DNA of 64,000 nt, taken from contig NZ_WXYO01000002.1 of assembly GCF_009901585.1 (NCBI RefSeq), positions 1 through 64,000 on the forward strand, read 5' to 3'. The notes beneath the pieces were generated by a model. The model did no database searches. It was not told the DNA's origin and saw only the letters and a program-made list of their open reading frames with translations. Below, piece after piece: positions 7,126 to 15,659 of the stretch. The stretch's first letter is position 1. Each line of letters begins with the position of its first letter. Both the position numbers and the translations under genes were made by a program. Source of the stretch: Poritiphilus flavus (GTDB lineage Bacteria; Bacteroidota; Bacteroidia; Flavobacteriales; Flavobacteriaceae).

Positions 7126-7174
7126 AAAGTTTTCGGATATACCAAACCTAGATCGCATAATACGGTGTTTCTTG

Positions 7175-8287
7175 TTATTCAACCGGGATTGTCCATCGGA
7201 TAACCGGTTGTACCTTAGGGGCTGTGTAGGCTTTCAGGGCTTTTAAGGCCAGGGTGATCTCTTCTTTTTGTTCTAAAGTCTTGATCTGAAGTGTATAGTT
7301 GCCTCCGGCGGGAATGCTAAAGACGGGAGAACTACTGTAGAAGGTGTAGGGCATTTGGTTTTCGAACAAAAGATCGCTGCTGGAAACATTTTCCAGGACC
7401 ACTTTCAGTATCTGGGTGTTCTCAATATAACTGGCCTCCGTCACATTCAAACACTTTTGAAGCAAAGGTTCCAGGTATTCCGGTTTCCCGATCATTAATG
7501 AGTTGTAGACGGCCACGGTTCTACCGGCAAAAAGGGCTTTTTGTATGGACTCCAGGCTTTTTTCCTCGGCAAAAACCAGGGTAATCGGGCGATGGTGTCC
7601 TTTTTCTATGTAATCCCATTCAATGAGCCCATGGATGTCGCTGGTCCCCAAAATAGTCAGGTTCTGTTCCAGGGCAATGGAGAGGGATTCCTCAGCATAG
7701 TCAAAAGAATTGATGACCTCGATACCGTGCAACTCACCTTTCTTAATGCGTTCTTTCTGAAAATCACTCAAAATAGGCGTTCCTTTAGGACTTTGAGCGT
7801 ACCAGGCCGGATGATTCCAAAAAATAAAGGCATTCTGTTTTTTAGCTTCCGAAAAGGAAGCAGCCGCCTCTTCCTGCATGAGCGCATTGGCATCTGAAAT
7901 GAAAACCGCATTGCTATGCCCGATAGGGGCGGAACGGGTGATCTCGGAGCCGTGGATGATCAACAGGCCTTTATCCTTGGCTTCCTTAACTGCGAGCAAA
8001 TAGGCACGATTGCGGTCCGGGTGGGGTATGTCGTCCTTATGCGGCTGATACTCCAGGTGTTCCGTAAGTGATATGGCATCCAGGCCTTCACGAATAGCCT
8101 CTTGTACCCTAATAGTTGGCCAGACATTGCCATCCGAAAATACCGTATGTTGGTGCAAGTCGGTGCTTAGTGTCTTATAACCTTCTATATCCGGATATTT
8201 TAGTGGATCCAGTCTTCCATGTCGGTGCTGTCCGGTTAAGAAATTGAGCATCAAAACTGTAGTGAGGAATGTAAAAACGGCTTTCAT
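7175..8287 (-). CDS. Secreted PHP-domain phosphodiesterase (Sb-PDE-like)
   Basis: 370 residues with a signal peptide (MKAVFTFLTTVLMLNFLTGQ). The PHP metal motif DLHQHTVFSDG occurs near residues 43-53, followed by SLTEHLEYQPH near 75, HGSEITRS near 110 and GTSDIHG near 215, giving the His/Asp/Glu ligands of a polynuclear metal site. The sequence resembles Sb-PDE, a phosphodiesterase characterised from a Sphingobium. It probably hydrolyses phosphoesters in the periplasm or outside the cell. A ~120-residue beta-rich tail follows. It is monocistronic, with about 50 bp to the operator region on its 3' side. Confidence 0.85.
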   Translation of the reverse strand: MKAVFTFLTTVLMLNFLTGQHRHGRLDPLKYPDIEGYKTLSTDLHQHTVFSDGNVWPTIRVQEAIREGLDAISLTEHLEYQPHKDDIPHPDRNRAYLLAVKEAKDKGLLIIHGSEITRSAPIGHSNAVFISDANALMQEEAAASFSEAKKQNAFIFWNHPAWYAQSPKGTPILSDFQKERIKKGELHGIEVINSFDYAEESLSIALEQNLTILGTSDIHGLIEWDYIEKGHHRPITLVFAEEKSLESIQKALFAGRTVAVYNSLMIGKPEYLEPLLQKCLNVTEASYIENTQILKVVLENVSSSDLLFENQMPYTFYSSSPVFSIPAGGNYTLQIKTLEQKEEITLALKALKAYTAPKVQPVIRWTIPVE

Positions 8288-8489
8288 TTTTTTGGTGGTT
8301 TAGGCTAAAGTTAATTAACGGCTTCTTAAAGTCCCAATCCGCAATAGATTGTAAGGTGATTAAATTGTTATTTTTCTAAAGCAGAAAGGAACAAAATCGC
8401 AAAAAGTCAAGCGTATATCGAAAGATAACGTTGATTTAGCATTACATAAAGATTAAAATAGTATATTCCGTAGCTTTTTAAGCTTGCGC

Positions 8490-8768
8490 ATGAAGTTTAA
8501 CTGGATATCAACCGCAGAGGCAGACGATACATTGAAAAAGAGATGTATCGAGCTGGAATACCAACTAAGACCAAAGATTACGCGTTTCCTGATGGCGAGA
8601 CTGGAGCAGGAGTGTTGTGGTGATTTTTCCTGTTTCTATTTTGATGTAAACCTGGAAACCCGACAGATCAGCATCGCCAATAAAACCCCGGTAAGATATA
8701 CGCGCCGAATCGCATTTGATTTTGACAGAGAGATCAATCAGCAATCTCTCGTACATTCAGATAAATAG
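8490..8768 (+). CDS. Hypothetical 92-residue protein
   Basis: A small soluble protein, MKFNWISTAEADDTLKKRCI to LVHSDK, with two adjacent cysteines (EQECCGDFSCFYFDVN). I recognise no family. The ATG at 8490 is preferred over an in-frame TTG two codons upstream. It stands alone, about 200 bp from the divergent phosphodiesterase gene, and its stop codon directly abuts the stop of the converging transglutaminase-fold gene at 8769. Confidence 0.6.
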   Translation: MKFNWISTAEADDTLKKRCIELEYQLRPKITRFLMARLEQECCGDFSCFYFDVNLETRQISIANKTPVRYTRRIAFDFDREINQQSLVHSDK

Positions 8769-9752
8769 TCAGGGTTCTATCTTGAAATTCAGTATGGGCT
8801 TATTATCCATATAAACCGTCAGGAAATCATAACTTCTTTTCAATCTTCGCTTTAAATGGATCTTAGAGATGTAGGCTTTTTCATTTTTCTTTTTGAGTCC
8901 CAGTCTTTTGAATTCATCCCGACCATTTATTGTATAGGTCATACCGTGAAGCCTCGGAAGTTCATCAAAGTGGATGTAGTTTTCATCTGGGTTGGATAGA
9001 CTTAGAATCCCATCTGTTTCGGTGGAGAGCCGAATACCTTTCCTAAAGAACTCCGGATAAAAAATGGGTCCACTGAAAAAGGTACTTGCATTTACCGGGT
9101 TTTTGAGCAACTGCCATTCCGGATGAATAGGGAAGTGGGTCTTGACGAATTCTTCGGGTTCGGTAAAAAAATAATGATCTTCATACAGTCGATAGAACCG
9201 CTTGCTTTTACGATCCACCAGCCCTGAAGCCCAGGTAGGGTCCATAAGACGCCATTGACCATCCACTTTCACCGCATTCCAGGAGTGATCTTTGAAAATG
9301 CTCTGGGGGTTGGTTTTGGTGATCTCCGATTTAGATACCCCGGTTATGATCCTTGATTTGAGTCCGAATTGTTCAAACAACGCATTCAAAACTAAGGAAT
9401 AATCAATGCAGACTCCTCTTTTAGCATTGAAAGCCCTGTTTATCTTGGATTGTACAAGGTTATCAATATGTGTCTGTGTACTGGTGGGGAAGGCGTATGA
9501 TCCAAAGGCTTCTCCTCTAAAATCGTCTTCCAAATGCTTGCCATAGGTAAGATTCTGGGTAACCCAGAAAAAAGCCGCCCGGACCCTCTGGACGTCCTCA
9601 TTAAAGTCATTCTGAATGCGATAGCTCAGGTCTGTAACCGACTCGAAGTCCGGATATCGCATCACTTTGTTGTCTACATCGGAAAAATCCTGGCAAAATA
9701 CGGCAGCAGGAAAGAAAAGAAAAAATAATATCTTGAACCCCATCTTTTTCAT
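8769..9752 (-). CDS. Secreted transglutaminase-like cysteine protease-fold protein
   Basis: 327 residues with a signal peptide (FKILFFLFFPAAVFCQ). The transglutaminase-like core shows the full triad: Cys in RGVCIDYSLVLNALFEQFGL near residue 115, His in DHSWNAVKVDGQW near 157, and Asp in LMDPTWASG near 172. Such periplasmic proteins act in peptide cleavage or cross-linking; the substrate is unknown. The C-terminal third is a beta-rich domain with many basic residues. Its start codon lies only 12 bp from that of the divergent DUF1801 gene, so the two promoters must overlap coding DNA. Confidence 0.8.
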   Translation of the reverse strand: MKKMGFKILFFLFFPAAVFCQDFSDVDNKVMRYPDFESVTDLSYRIQNDFNEDVQRVRAAFFWVTQNLTYGKHLEDDFRGEAFGSYAFPTSTQTHIDNLVQSKINRAFNAKRGVCIDYSLVLNALFEQFGLKSRIITGVSKSEITKTNPQSIFKDHSWNAVKVDGQWRLMDPTWASGLVDRKSKRFYRLYEDHYFFTEPEEFVKTHFPIHPEWQLLKNPVNASTFFSGPIFYPEFFRKGIRLSTETDGILSLSNPDENYIHFDELPRLHGMTYTINGRDEFKRLGLKKKNEKAYISKIHLKRRLKRSYDFLTVYMDNKPILNFKIEP

Positions 9753-9764
9753 GCACTTAAATAT

Positions 9765-10124
9765 ATGAAACCTTCGGAAGAATATATCTTAAAACAATGT
9801 GAACCTTTTAGAAGTATAATGCTTCATCTTCAGTCGGTTATAGAACACACCCTACCTGGTGCAGAGCTAAAGTACAAATACCGGATCCCCTTTTATTACA
9901 TCGATGGAAAGCCATTTTGCTACATGAACCAGACCAAGGATTATGTGGATCTGGGATTCTGGAATTCCGCGCACCTCACCGTATATCCGGAACATATGAC
10001 CACGGCAGGCCGAAAGGTCATGAAAACGCTGCGTTATCACACTCTGGAGGCTGTAAATAACGAAATTCTGGTCGCCATTCTGGAAGATGCTTATTCGGTT
10101 AGGGAGAAAGGGTTTTTTAAGTAG
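9765..10124 (+). CDS. DUF1801 domain protein
   Basis: 119 residues. YKYRIPFYYIDGKPFCYMNQ near residues 37-57 and the following YVDLGFW motif are typical of DUF1801 (YdhG-like fold related to phage head-protein-like and iron-chaperone folds). The biochemical role is not established. It is complete and soluble. Its stop codon (10122-10124) is followed after four bases by the second repeat mosaic, which runs in the same direction. Confidence 0.8.
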   Translation: MKPSEEYILKQCEPFRSIMLHLQSVIEHTLPGAELKYKYRIPFYYIDGKPFCYMNQTKDYVDLGFWNSAHLTVYPEHMTTAGRKVMKTLRYHTLEAVNNEILVAILEDAYSVREKGFFK

Positions 10125-10355
10125 TTGGCAGTGAGCAGTAATCAGTAATCAGTGAACAGTAATCAGTGAACAGTAATCAGTGAACAGTTCACTATCCAAT
10201 AATCCAACCGTCCATCGATCCAACAACCCAACACCCCAAAACTTAACACTTCCAACTTAAAACCTTGACTTTGTACTTGAGCTTGAACTTAAACTTAGGC
10301 TTATACTTTTCCTTGATCACGGTTTCCAAATGAAAGCATTGCAGCAATTCACCCG

Positions 10356-10415
10356 CCTGCTTTCAAATTGCAGTGCAAAACATTAACTTAAGAATGGGGA
10401 GGGGTTTAGAACCCT
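10356..10415 (+). repeat. Core element copy 3
   Basis: GCAGTGC then TTAACTTAAG blocks, ending in the hairpin GGGGTT-TAG-AACCCT (10401-10415), which has a G-T wobble at the outer pair. It is slightly shorter than the other copies. Confidence 0.75.
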
Positions 10416-10607
10416 GGTTTCAGTAGGCAGTGAGCAGTTAGCAGTAATCAGCGAGCAGTAATCAGTGAACAGTAATCAGTTCACCATCCAATTATTTATC
10501 TGTCTAACGCTCTATCAATCCAACGGTCCAACCGTCTAACAGTCTAACCATCCAACCGTCTAACGATCCAAACATTCAATCTTCAAATCCTCAAATTGAC
10601 AAATCGT

Positions 10608-10670
10608 ATTCCTGCTTTTGAATTGCAGTGCCAAACATTAACTTGAGAATGGGGTGGGACTTAGAGTCCC
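10608..10670 (+). repeat. Core element copy 4
   Basis: Same block order; the hairpin is GGGACT-TAG-AGTCCC (10656-10670). Two stem positions differ from copy 1, and both are matched by complementary changes on the other arm. Confidence 0.8.
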
Positions 10671-10793
10671 CTTACCAGTAAAACCCCTAAATTTTCAACC
10701 CAATAAATAGGCTATTCAACAAAAAGTAGCCTTCCAACTTAAAATCTAACACTTAAAACTAATTACCATCTGCAATTAGCCTTCCTACTATCT

Positions 10794-12764
10794 TCAAGAA
10801 TTTTTCTTCAAAACAATGAGGCTGTTATTCTGAATATCCAGGGCGTAGCTAAAGATTTCCTTCAAGGCCTGATAATAGTCCGAAGTGAAGTGAGGCGATT
10901 TGATAACCAGATTGTAATATATGTTAAGATTGTTGCCCTTTACCCCGGTATCGAACTTAAGTAAGCCTAGGTTATTAGGTAGTTTTACAACCTTGGGTTC
11001 AGGGAGTTCCGCAGCTTCGTATCCATCGGGCAGGATGATGTTCAAGGAATAATTGTAATTCCTGGCATAGCCGAAGTCTATCGGAAAATGACGCTCTTCA
11101 GTTATGAACGGATCGCTGTCAAAGAACTTGATCAAAAACGGATCAAGGTATATCTTTTCTTCGCCTGCCAGGCCGGTTATTTCATACTCAAAGCGCTCGG
11201 ATACCATCTTTTCATCGGTGCGCTCAGGTATAAGTTTGTAAGAGGTGATCTCAAAGCCGTTTCCTACTTCATCCTCCATCTCTCCCAAAAACGCATCTTC
11301 ATCCTGCTCCGAAATGTTTTTTCTCCGATTGATAGCGTCATACCCGAAAGTTACCACATCAAATATTCCTGAAACCTTGTCGTCTGCAGGGTCCAGCTTT
11401 ACCTGTGCCCGTACTATATACCGGCTTTTTTCTGCAACAGGTATGTCCGCCCAGTAACTGTCGTTCTTAAAGTCCATCACACGCCCGTAATAGTTCAGGC
11501 AGCGGTACGGAAGCATGCCAAAGGGGTTGAACTTGTCCGTCGCATCTAAAAAATAATCCTTGCCATCAATTACGGTCTTGGCCAGCACATAGTTAAAGTC
11601 GGACATGACCGGATGTATCTTTTTGGGCATCCCGTGTTTGCGAGTTGATGTCAGCATCAGATTGGTAGGGATACCCGCGGAATTGAGAAGGTTTATCAGC
11701 GTAATGTTGATTTCGCCCACATTGCCCTTGCGGTCCTCAAAAGCTTCCTTTACCCTTATATCCCGATAGATCCCGTATTTACCGTTCCAGGTGTAATGGT
11801 CCCTCACGAATTTATAGATGTTCTGGGCTCTGCTCAACTCATCCCCCTCCGTTAGCAGGCTTTCCGGTACCTGCTTTTCAAAAAATCCTTTCTTGGTCAG
11901 TTGTCTGCCGATATTTTTATCCAGACGGAATTCCTTATCCACATCCTTCCAGCTTTTGGTATAACGATCAGTAACCCCGTCAAAACGGTGGTGTACAGAA
12001 AGCTCAAAATCCAATCTGGATTTGTAGTTAGAAGCTGCCAACATAAACTCTTCTTCCTTAAAGGCTGGAATATCTTCCATGGCGTATTGCAAGACCTCGC
12101 AATCTGCTGCATTAGGATAACCTTCTACCTGGAAACAGTCTTTTTTTAAGCTGGCGTCATCTTTACTCAACTTAAGTGTACCCACCAGAGTTCTATTGTA
12201 GATATAATTGCCGGGAATCCTGGCGTTAAACTCGCTGTACAGCTTTGGAATATGAGATTGAAAATCCCAGCCGTTAAAATGATAAATGAAAGGAGAGATA
12301 ATTTTGTATTGATATTCTAAAACCGAACCTTTTTTGATGTTGGGGAAGGAAAAGGTCTTTTCCATCCAATATTGATTCACGTCTTTGTGAAATACCTGGT
12401 TCTGCATCACGCTGGTCTTTACCGTACCGTTATGCGTGACAGCCCTTAGATTTTTCAATTTTTCCTTGCTGTTTTCTCCTTTGCGCAACCAAATGGAGAC
12501 AGTACCTTCATCAAAACCCTTTTCGTCCAGTATTTTAATTTTTACGTGGTAGTCCTTAACCACCCGTACCCATCTGTCAATGACTTCGAAGTAATTATCT
12601 CCTTTTTCGTAAAGCACCACGGCACTTGCGGATGGATCTTTTTCATAAGAGGTAAAGTTCCTTTCCTCAATATTAAGGGTTCCGAAATTGTCTTTCTTTT
12701 TCTGGCCTATGGCGCTCTGGGCACATAGGAACAAGCACAGAAGGGGGAAATAAAGAATTTTCAT
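10794..12764 (-). CDS. DUF3857 protein with inactive transglutaminase-like domain
   Basis: 656 residues with a signal peptide (FPLLCLFLCAQSAIGQ). The N-terminal DUF3857 domain covers roughly residues 45-250; a transglutaminase-like domain covers about 290-410. The usual catalytic Cys position reads RKGNVGEINITLINLLNSAG, with Gly in place of Cys. The His position reads DFNYVLAK; the Asp in YFLDATD is kept. It is therefore probably a binding or scaffold protein rather than an enzyme. A beta-rich C-terminal domain follows. It is exported to the periplasm and the gene is not in an obvious operon. Confidence 0.85.
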   Translation of the reverse strand: MKILYFPLLCLFLCAQSAIGQKKKDNFGTLNIEERNFTSYEKDPSASAVVLYEKGDNYFEVIDRWVRVVKDYHVKIKILDEKGFDEGTVSIWLRKGENSKEKLKNLRAVTHNGTVKTSVMQNQVFHKDVNQYWMEKTFSFPNIKKGSVLEYQYKIISPFIYHFNGWDFQSHIPKLYSEFNARIPGNYIYNRTLVGTLKLSKDDASLKKDCFQVEGYPNAADCEVLQYAMEDIPAFKEEEFMLAASNYKSRLDFELSVHHRFDGVTDRYTKSWKDVDKEFRLDKNIGRQLTKKGFFEKQVPESLLTEGDELSRAQNIYKFVRDHYTWNGKYGIYRDIRVKEAFEDRKGNVGEINITLINLLNSAGIPTNLMLTSTRKHGMPKKIHPVMSDFNYVLAKTVIDGKDYFLDATDKFNPFGMLPYRCLNYYGRVMDFKNDSYWADIPVAEKSRYIVRAQVKLDPADDKVSGIFDVVTFGYDAINRRKNISEQDEDAFLGEMEDEVGNGFEITSYKLIPERTDEKMVSERFEYEITGLAGEEKIYLDPFLIKFFDSDPFITEERHFPIDFGYARNYNYSLNIILPDGYEAAELPEPKVVKLPNNLGLLKFDTGVKGNNLNIYYNLVIKSPHFTSDYYQALKEIFSYALDIQNNSLIVLKKNS

Positions 12765-12812
12765 ACAGAATTGGTTTGGTTGTTTTGCAATAACAGTAAA
12801 AAGAGGAAAATA

Positions 12813-13631
12813 TTATAAGGAGTTGATAGTAGTCCTCAAAGCGGTCAGTTGTGTTAGTAGTTTTTCCAGCAAGTCCAGATGAAGCATATTGGCACCATCG
12901 CTTTTGGCATTTGCCGGATCAAAATGCGTTTCCATAAAAAGGCCGTCCACTCCTGCCGCGATTCCGGCACGGGCCATGGTACTTATGAGTTCCGGTCTTC
13001 CGCCGGTAACCCCTGAAGCCTGGTTGGGCTGTTGCAAGGAGTGTGTTACGTCCAGTACCACCGGGGCGTATTGTTTCATTGTCGGTATGCCTCGGAAGTC
13101 TACTACCATGTCCTGGTACCCGAACATGGTCCCGCGGTCTGTGATGATGGCTTGCTCATTGCCTGAATCTGTAACCTTACGAACCGCGTGTTTCATGCTT
13201 TCCGGGCTCATAAATTGTCCCTTTTTGAGGTTTACTACCCGCCCGGTCTTTGCTGCCGCCACCACCAGGTCTGTCTGCCGGACCAGGAACGCCGGAATCT
13301 GAAGCACCTCTACATACTCTGCTGCTTTTTCGGCATCGCTCACTTCGTGAATATCGGTTACCGTAGGTACATCAAAAGTCTCTGAGACTTTCCTGAGGAT
13401 CTTCAGAGCCTTTTCATCTCCGATCCCGGTAAAGGAATCTACCCTGCTGCGATTGGCTTTTTTAAAACTTCCCTTGAATATATAGGGGATTTTTAGATCC
13501 TCTGTGATTTTTACGATGCGCTCCGCGATTTGTAAAGCCATAGTCTCACCTTCAATGGCACATGGCCCGGAGAGTAAAAAAAAGTTGCTACTAATGCTGT
13601 GCTTCAGCTTGGGTATTTTGGTAAGATCCAT
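12813..13631 (-). CDS. kdsA: 3-deoxy-8-phosphooctulonate (KDO-8-P) synthase
   Basis: 272 residues. It condenses phosphoenolpyruvate with arabinose-5-phosphate to make KDO-8-P for the inner core of lipopolysaccharide. Family motifs present are GPCAIEG near residue 22, FKGSFKKANRSR near 54, TDIHE near 95, the ITDRGTMFGY segment near 165, and VVLDVTHSLQQPNQ near 190-203 followed by GGRPE. The C-terminal metal/substrate part reads METHFDPANAKSDG. The length is standard. Neighbouring genes are unrelated. Confidence 0.95.
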   Translation of the reverse strand: MDLTKIPKLKHSISSNFFLLSGPCAIEGETMALQIAERIVKITEDLKIPYIFKGSFKKANRSRVDSFTGIGDEKALKILRKVSETFDVPTVTDIHEVSDAEKAAEYVEVLQIPAFLVRQTDLVVAAAKTGRVVNLKKGQFMSPESMKHAVRKVTDSGNEQAIITDRGTMFGYQDMVVDFRGIPTMKQYAPVVLDVTHSLQQPNQASGVTGGRPELISTMARAGIAAGVDGLFMETHFDPANAKSDGANMLHLDLLEKLLTQLTALRTTINSL

Positions 13632-13685
13632 TCGGTAGAATTTTCGGCAAAGTTACAGAATAGAAGTAAAAAGCCCGACCTGTTC

Positions 13686-14408
13686 CTACAGTATCAATTT
13701 CTTGATCTTATCCAAATAACCCCGGCTCACCCTAACCACATCACCGTTAAGCATGGTAACATCATAACTTTTGCCGTATTTGTCCAGTTCCTTGACACCG
13801 TTGAGGTTTATTAGTGAGGACCTGTGGACCCTGACGAAATGATTCGGATCCAATTTTTCCTCCAGGGTAGAAATTCCGTAGTTACTGAGATAAACTTCCT
13901 TTCCTACGTGCAATTTGGAATAATCACCATATGCTTCAACCCAGAGTATATCCTCCACCGCTATGGTTATCAGTTTCTTGTTGTACTGTACCAGCACCCT
14001 TTCCGGATAGGACGGTCTTTCCATGATCAGGCTGTTGGTCAGGGAGGCAACTTGCTCGTTCCCGGATTCCAGCCGTTGCACGGCTACCGCGAAGCGCTCC
14101 TTGGTATAAGGCTTTAAAAGATAATCTACGGCATGTACTTCAAAAGCCTGTAAAGCGTATTTATCGTAAGCGGTTGAAAATATGATTCTTGGGATCTCCT
14201 CCAGGTGGGTAAGCACTTCAAAACCTGTAAGCCCGGGCATTTGAATGTCCAGAAAAACAATATCAGGTTTGAATTTATTGATCTCCTTAACCGCATCAAC
14301 ACCGTTGTTGGCTTCCCCCAGTAAGACCATATCGGGATAGTCATGAAGGTATTCTTTAATCAGCTGCCTGCCGGCTTTCTCATCATCTACGATAATCACT
14401 TTTTTCAT
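13686..14408 (-). CDS. LytTR-family response regulator
   Basis: 240 residues. The receiver domain (1-120) has the acidic pocket (VDDEKAG), phospho-acceptor Asp in DIVFLDIQMPG near residue 56, Thr/Ser in IFSTAYD and Lys in LLKPYTKERF. The LytTR DNA-binding domain covers about 140-240 (DILWVEAYGDYSKLHV, then FVRVHRSSLINLNGVKELD). It overlaps the histidine kinase gene by 4 bp, so the two form a coupled two-component system. Targets are unknown; the divergent barrel gene at 15660 is a candidate. Confidence 0.92.
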   Translation of the reverse strand: MKKVIIVDDEKAGRQLIKEYLHDYPDMVLLGEANNGVDAVKEINKFKPDIVFLDIQMPGLTGFEVLTHLEEIPRIIFSTAYDKYALQAFEVHAVDYLLKPYTKERFAVAVQRLESGNEQVASLTNSLIMERPSYPERVLVQYNKKLITIAVEDILWVEAYGDYSKLHVGKEVYLSNYGISTLEEKLDPNHFVRVHRSSLINLNGVKELDKYGKSYDVTMLNGDVVRVSRGYLDKIKKLIL

Positions 14409-15466
14409 ATCGCAAATTGGATTTTAAGGCCGTTCGGAATGTTATCCGAAAGCTCAAGCTGGCTCTGATACATTTTCTGAAGCCTGGCCCTGGTATTGGT
14501 CAGTCCGATTCCTTTTTCAAAAGCGCTCTTTTTATCTTTTATACCCACTCCGGTATCTGAGATTTCAAATTTAAGACGTTCTCCCTCCTTAAAAACCCTG
14601 ATACTAATGGATCCTCCCTCTATCAGACTGGAAAGCCCGTGTTTCACAGAATTTTCCACAAGTGGTTGTAACAGCATAGGGGGGATCTTTTCGTCTAGCA
14701 ATTCCTTTTCCACATCGATACTGATCTTAAGCCGGTCTTCAAAACGTTCTTTTTCAAGATCCAGGTACTTTTTAACAAAATTCAGTTCTTCTCTCAGACT
14801 GACCAATTCCTGACCGGATGCCTGGAGCTGATATCGGAACAGGTCTGAAAGCTTTGCGATCATCTGCCGGGTTTTTTCATTTTGAGCTGGAACAGAGGCA
14901 TTTATGGTGTTAAAGACGTTGTATAGGAAATGTGGATTGAGCTGTGCTTTAAGGGCGGCTAATTCACTCTTTAAAGCAGCCTGACGCAGTTCCCCCTCAA
15001 TCCTCAATTTGCGTTGGTTCTCGCGGAAATACTCATAAGCGTGAAAAAAACCGAACTGAATAAAGTAAAGCAGAGCAGGAATGTATACATCCCATATTTT
15101 TCCACTTCCGCCTAAATGGCCATGACCGAAAAGATCCGCCAGGTAGTAATACAACTGTTGGTTTATGTAAACGAACAGCGGAAGGGTAATGATGTGGGTA
15201 AGTAAACGCCATTGTATAGGCTTTTTTTTGATCTTGACAAAGATAAACCACCATATGGGGATTGTGGAAAGTAAGAACAATAGATATTGCAGCCCCCCGT
15301 CATCAAAGAATTCAGACAGATCGAAGAAATTTTCACCTGGCCTGATGAAATCCGCCTGGCTCAACCTTAAGGTTAAATAGTACGACAGGGCAAAAAAGAA
15401 ATAAAAGAGCAATAACACAATGATTTCCTTTACTCTGATACCCCAAAACAACTTTCGATCCATCAT
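14405..15466 (-). CDS. LytS/YehU-type sensor histidine kinase
   Basis: About 354 residues from the ATG at 15466; a longer frame could start at 15571, but its extra 35 residues look untranslated and a GGAG lies 8 nt before 15466. About four hydrophobic spans occupy the first 160 residues. The His_kinase motif ALKAQLNPHFLYNVFNTINA carries the phospho-acceptor His, and the ATPase domain has LQPLVENSVKHG (N box) and ISDTGVGI (G1 box). It phosphorylates the partner regulator encoded immediately downstream. The signal is unknown; no extracytoplasmic domain is obvious. Confidence 0.88.
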   Translation of the reverse strand: MMDRKLFWGIRVKEIIVLLLFYFFFALSYYLTLRLSQADFIRPGENFFDLSEFFDDGGLQYLLFLLSTIPIWWFIFVKIKKKPIQWRLLTHIITLPLFVYINQQLYYYLADLFGHGHLGGSGKIWDVYIPALLYFIQFGFFHAYEYFRENQRKLRIEGELRQAALKSELAALKAQLNPHFLYNVFNTINASVPAQNEKTRQMIAKLSDLFRYQLQASGQELVSLREELNFVKKYLDLEKERFEDRLKISIDVEKELLDEKIPPMLLQPLVENSVKHGLSSLIEGGSISIRVFKEGERLKFEISDTGVGIKDKKSAFEKGIGLTNTRARLQKMYQSQLELSDNIPNGLKIQFAI

Positions 15467-15659
15467 AAACTCCGGAATTATGATTATAACGCAAAAGTTA
15501 GCCAGAATCCGCTTATCCTGGAAATGATAAATGATAAGTTGACCTATTTGTCGACGAATTGCCCCGGTCATTTTAACGCCCTATAGGCCAGTTGGTCTGG
15601 TTTCACTTTCCGAGACTCATCCAAAGGCCAATATTTGTGTATCTATAAAAAAGACGAAC

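Larger units (their letters stand above)
10129..10790 (+). repeat. Repeat mosaic B
   Basis: Starts with nine 7-bp units of CAGTRAN (10129-10191). A short octamer run follows (CAATAATC, CAACCGTC and so on, from about 10197), then a 6-bp ACTTRA-like run around 10255-10310, a core element (10356-10415), more heptamers (about 10425-10475), a second octamer run (about 10488-10600) and another core element (10608-10670). The remainder to 10790 is AT-rich. It fills the gap between two converging genes and contains no credible gene. Confidence 0.85.
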
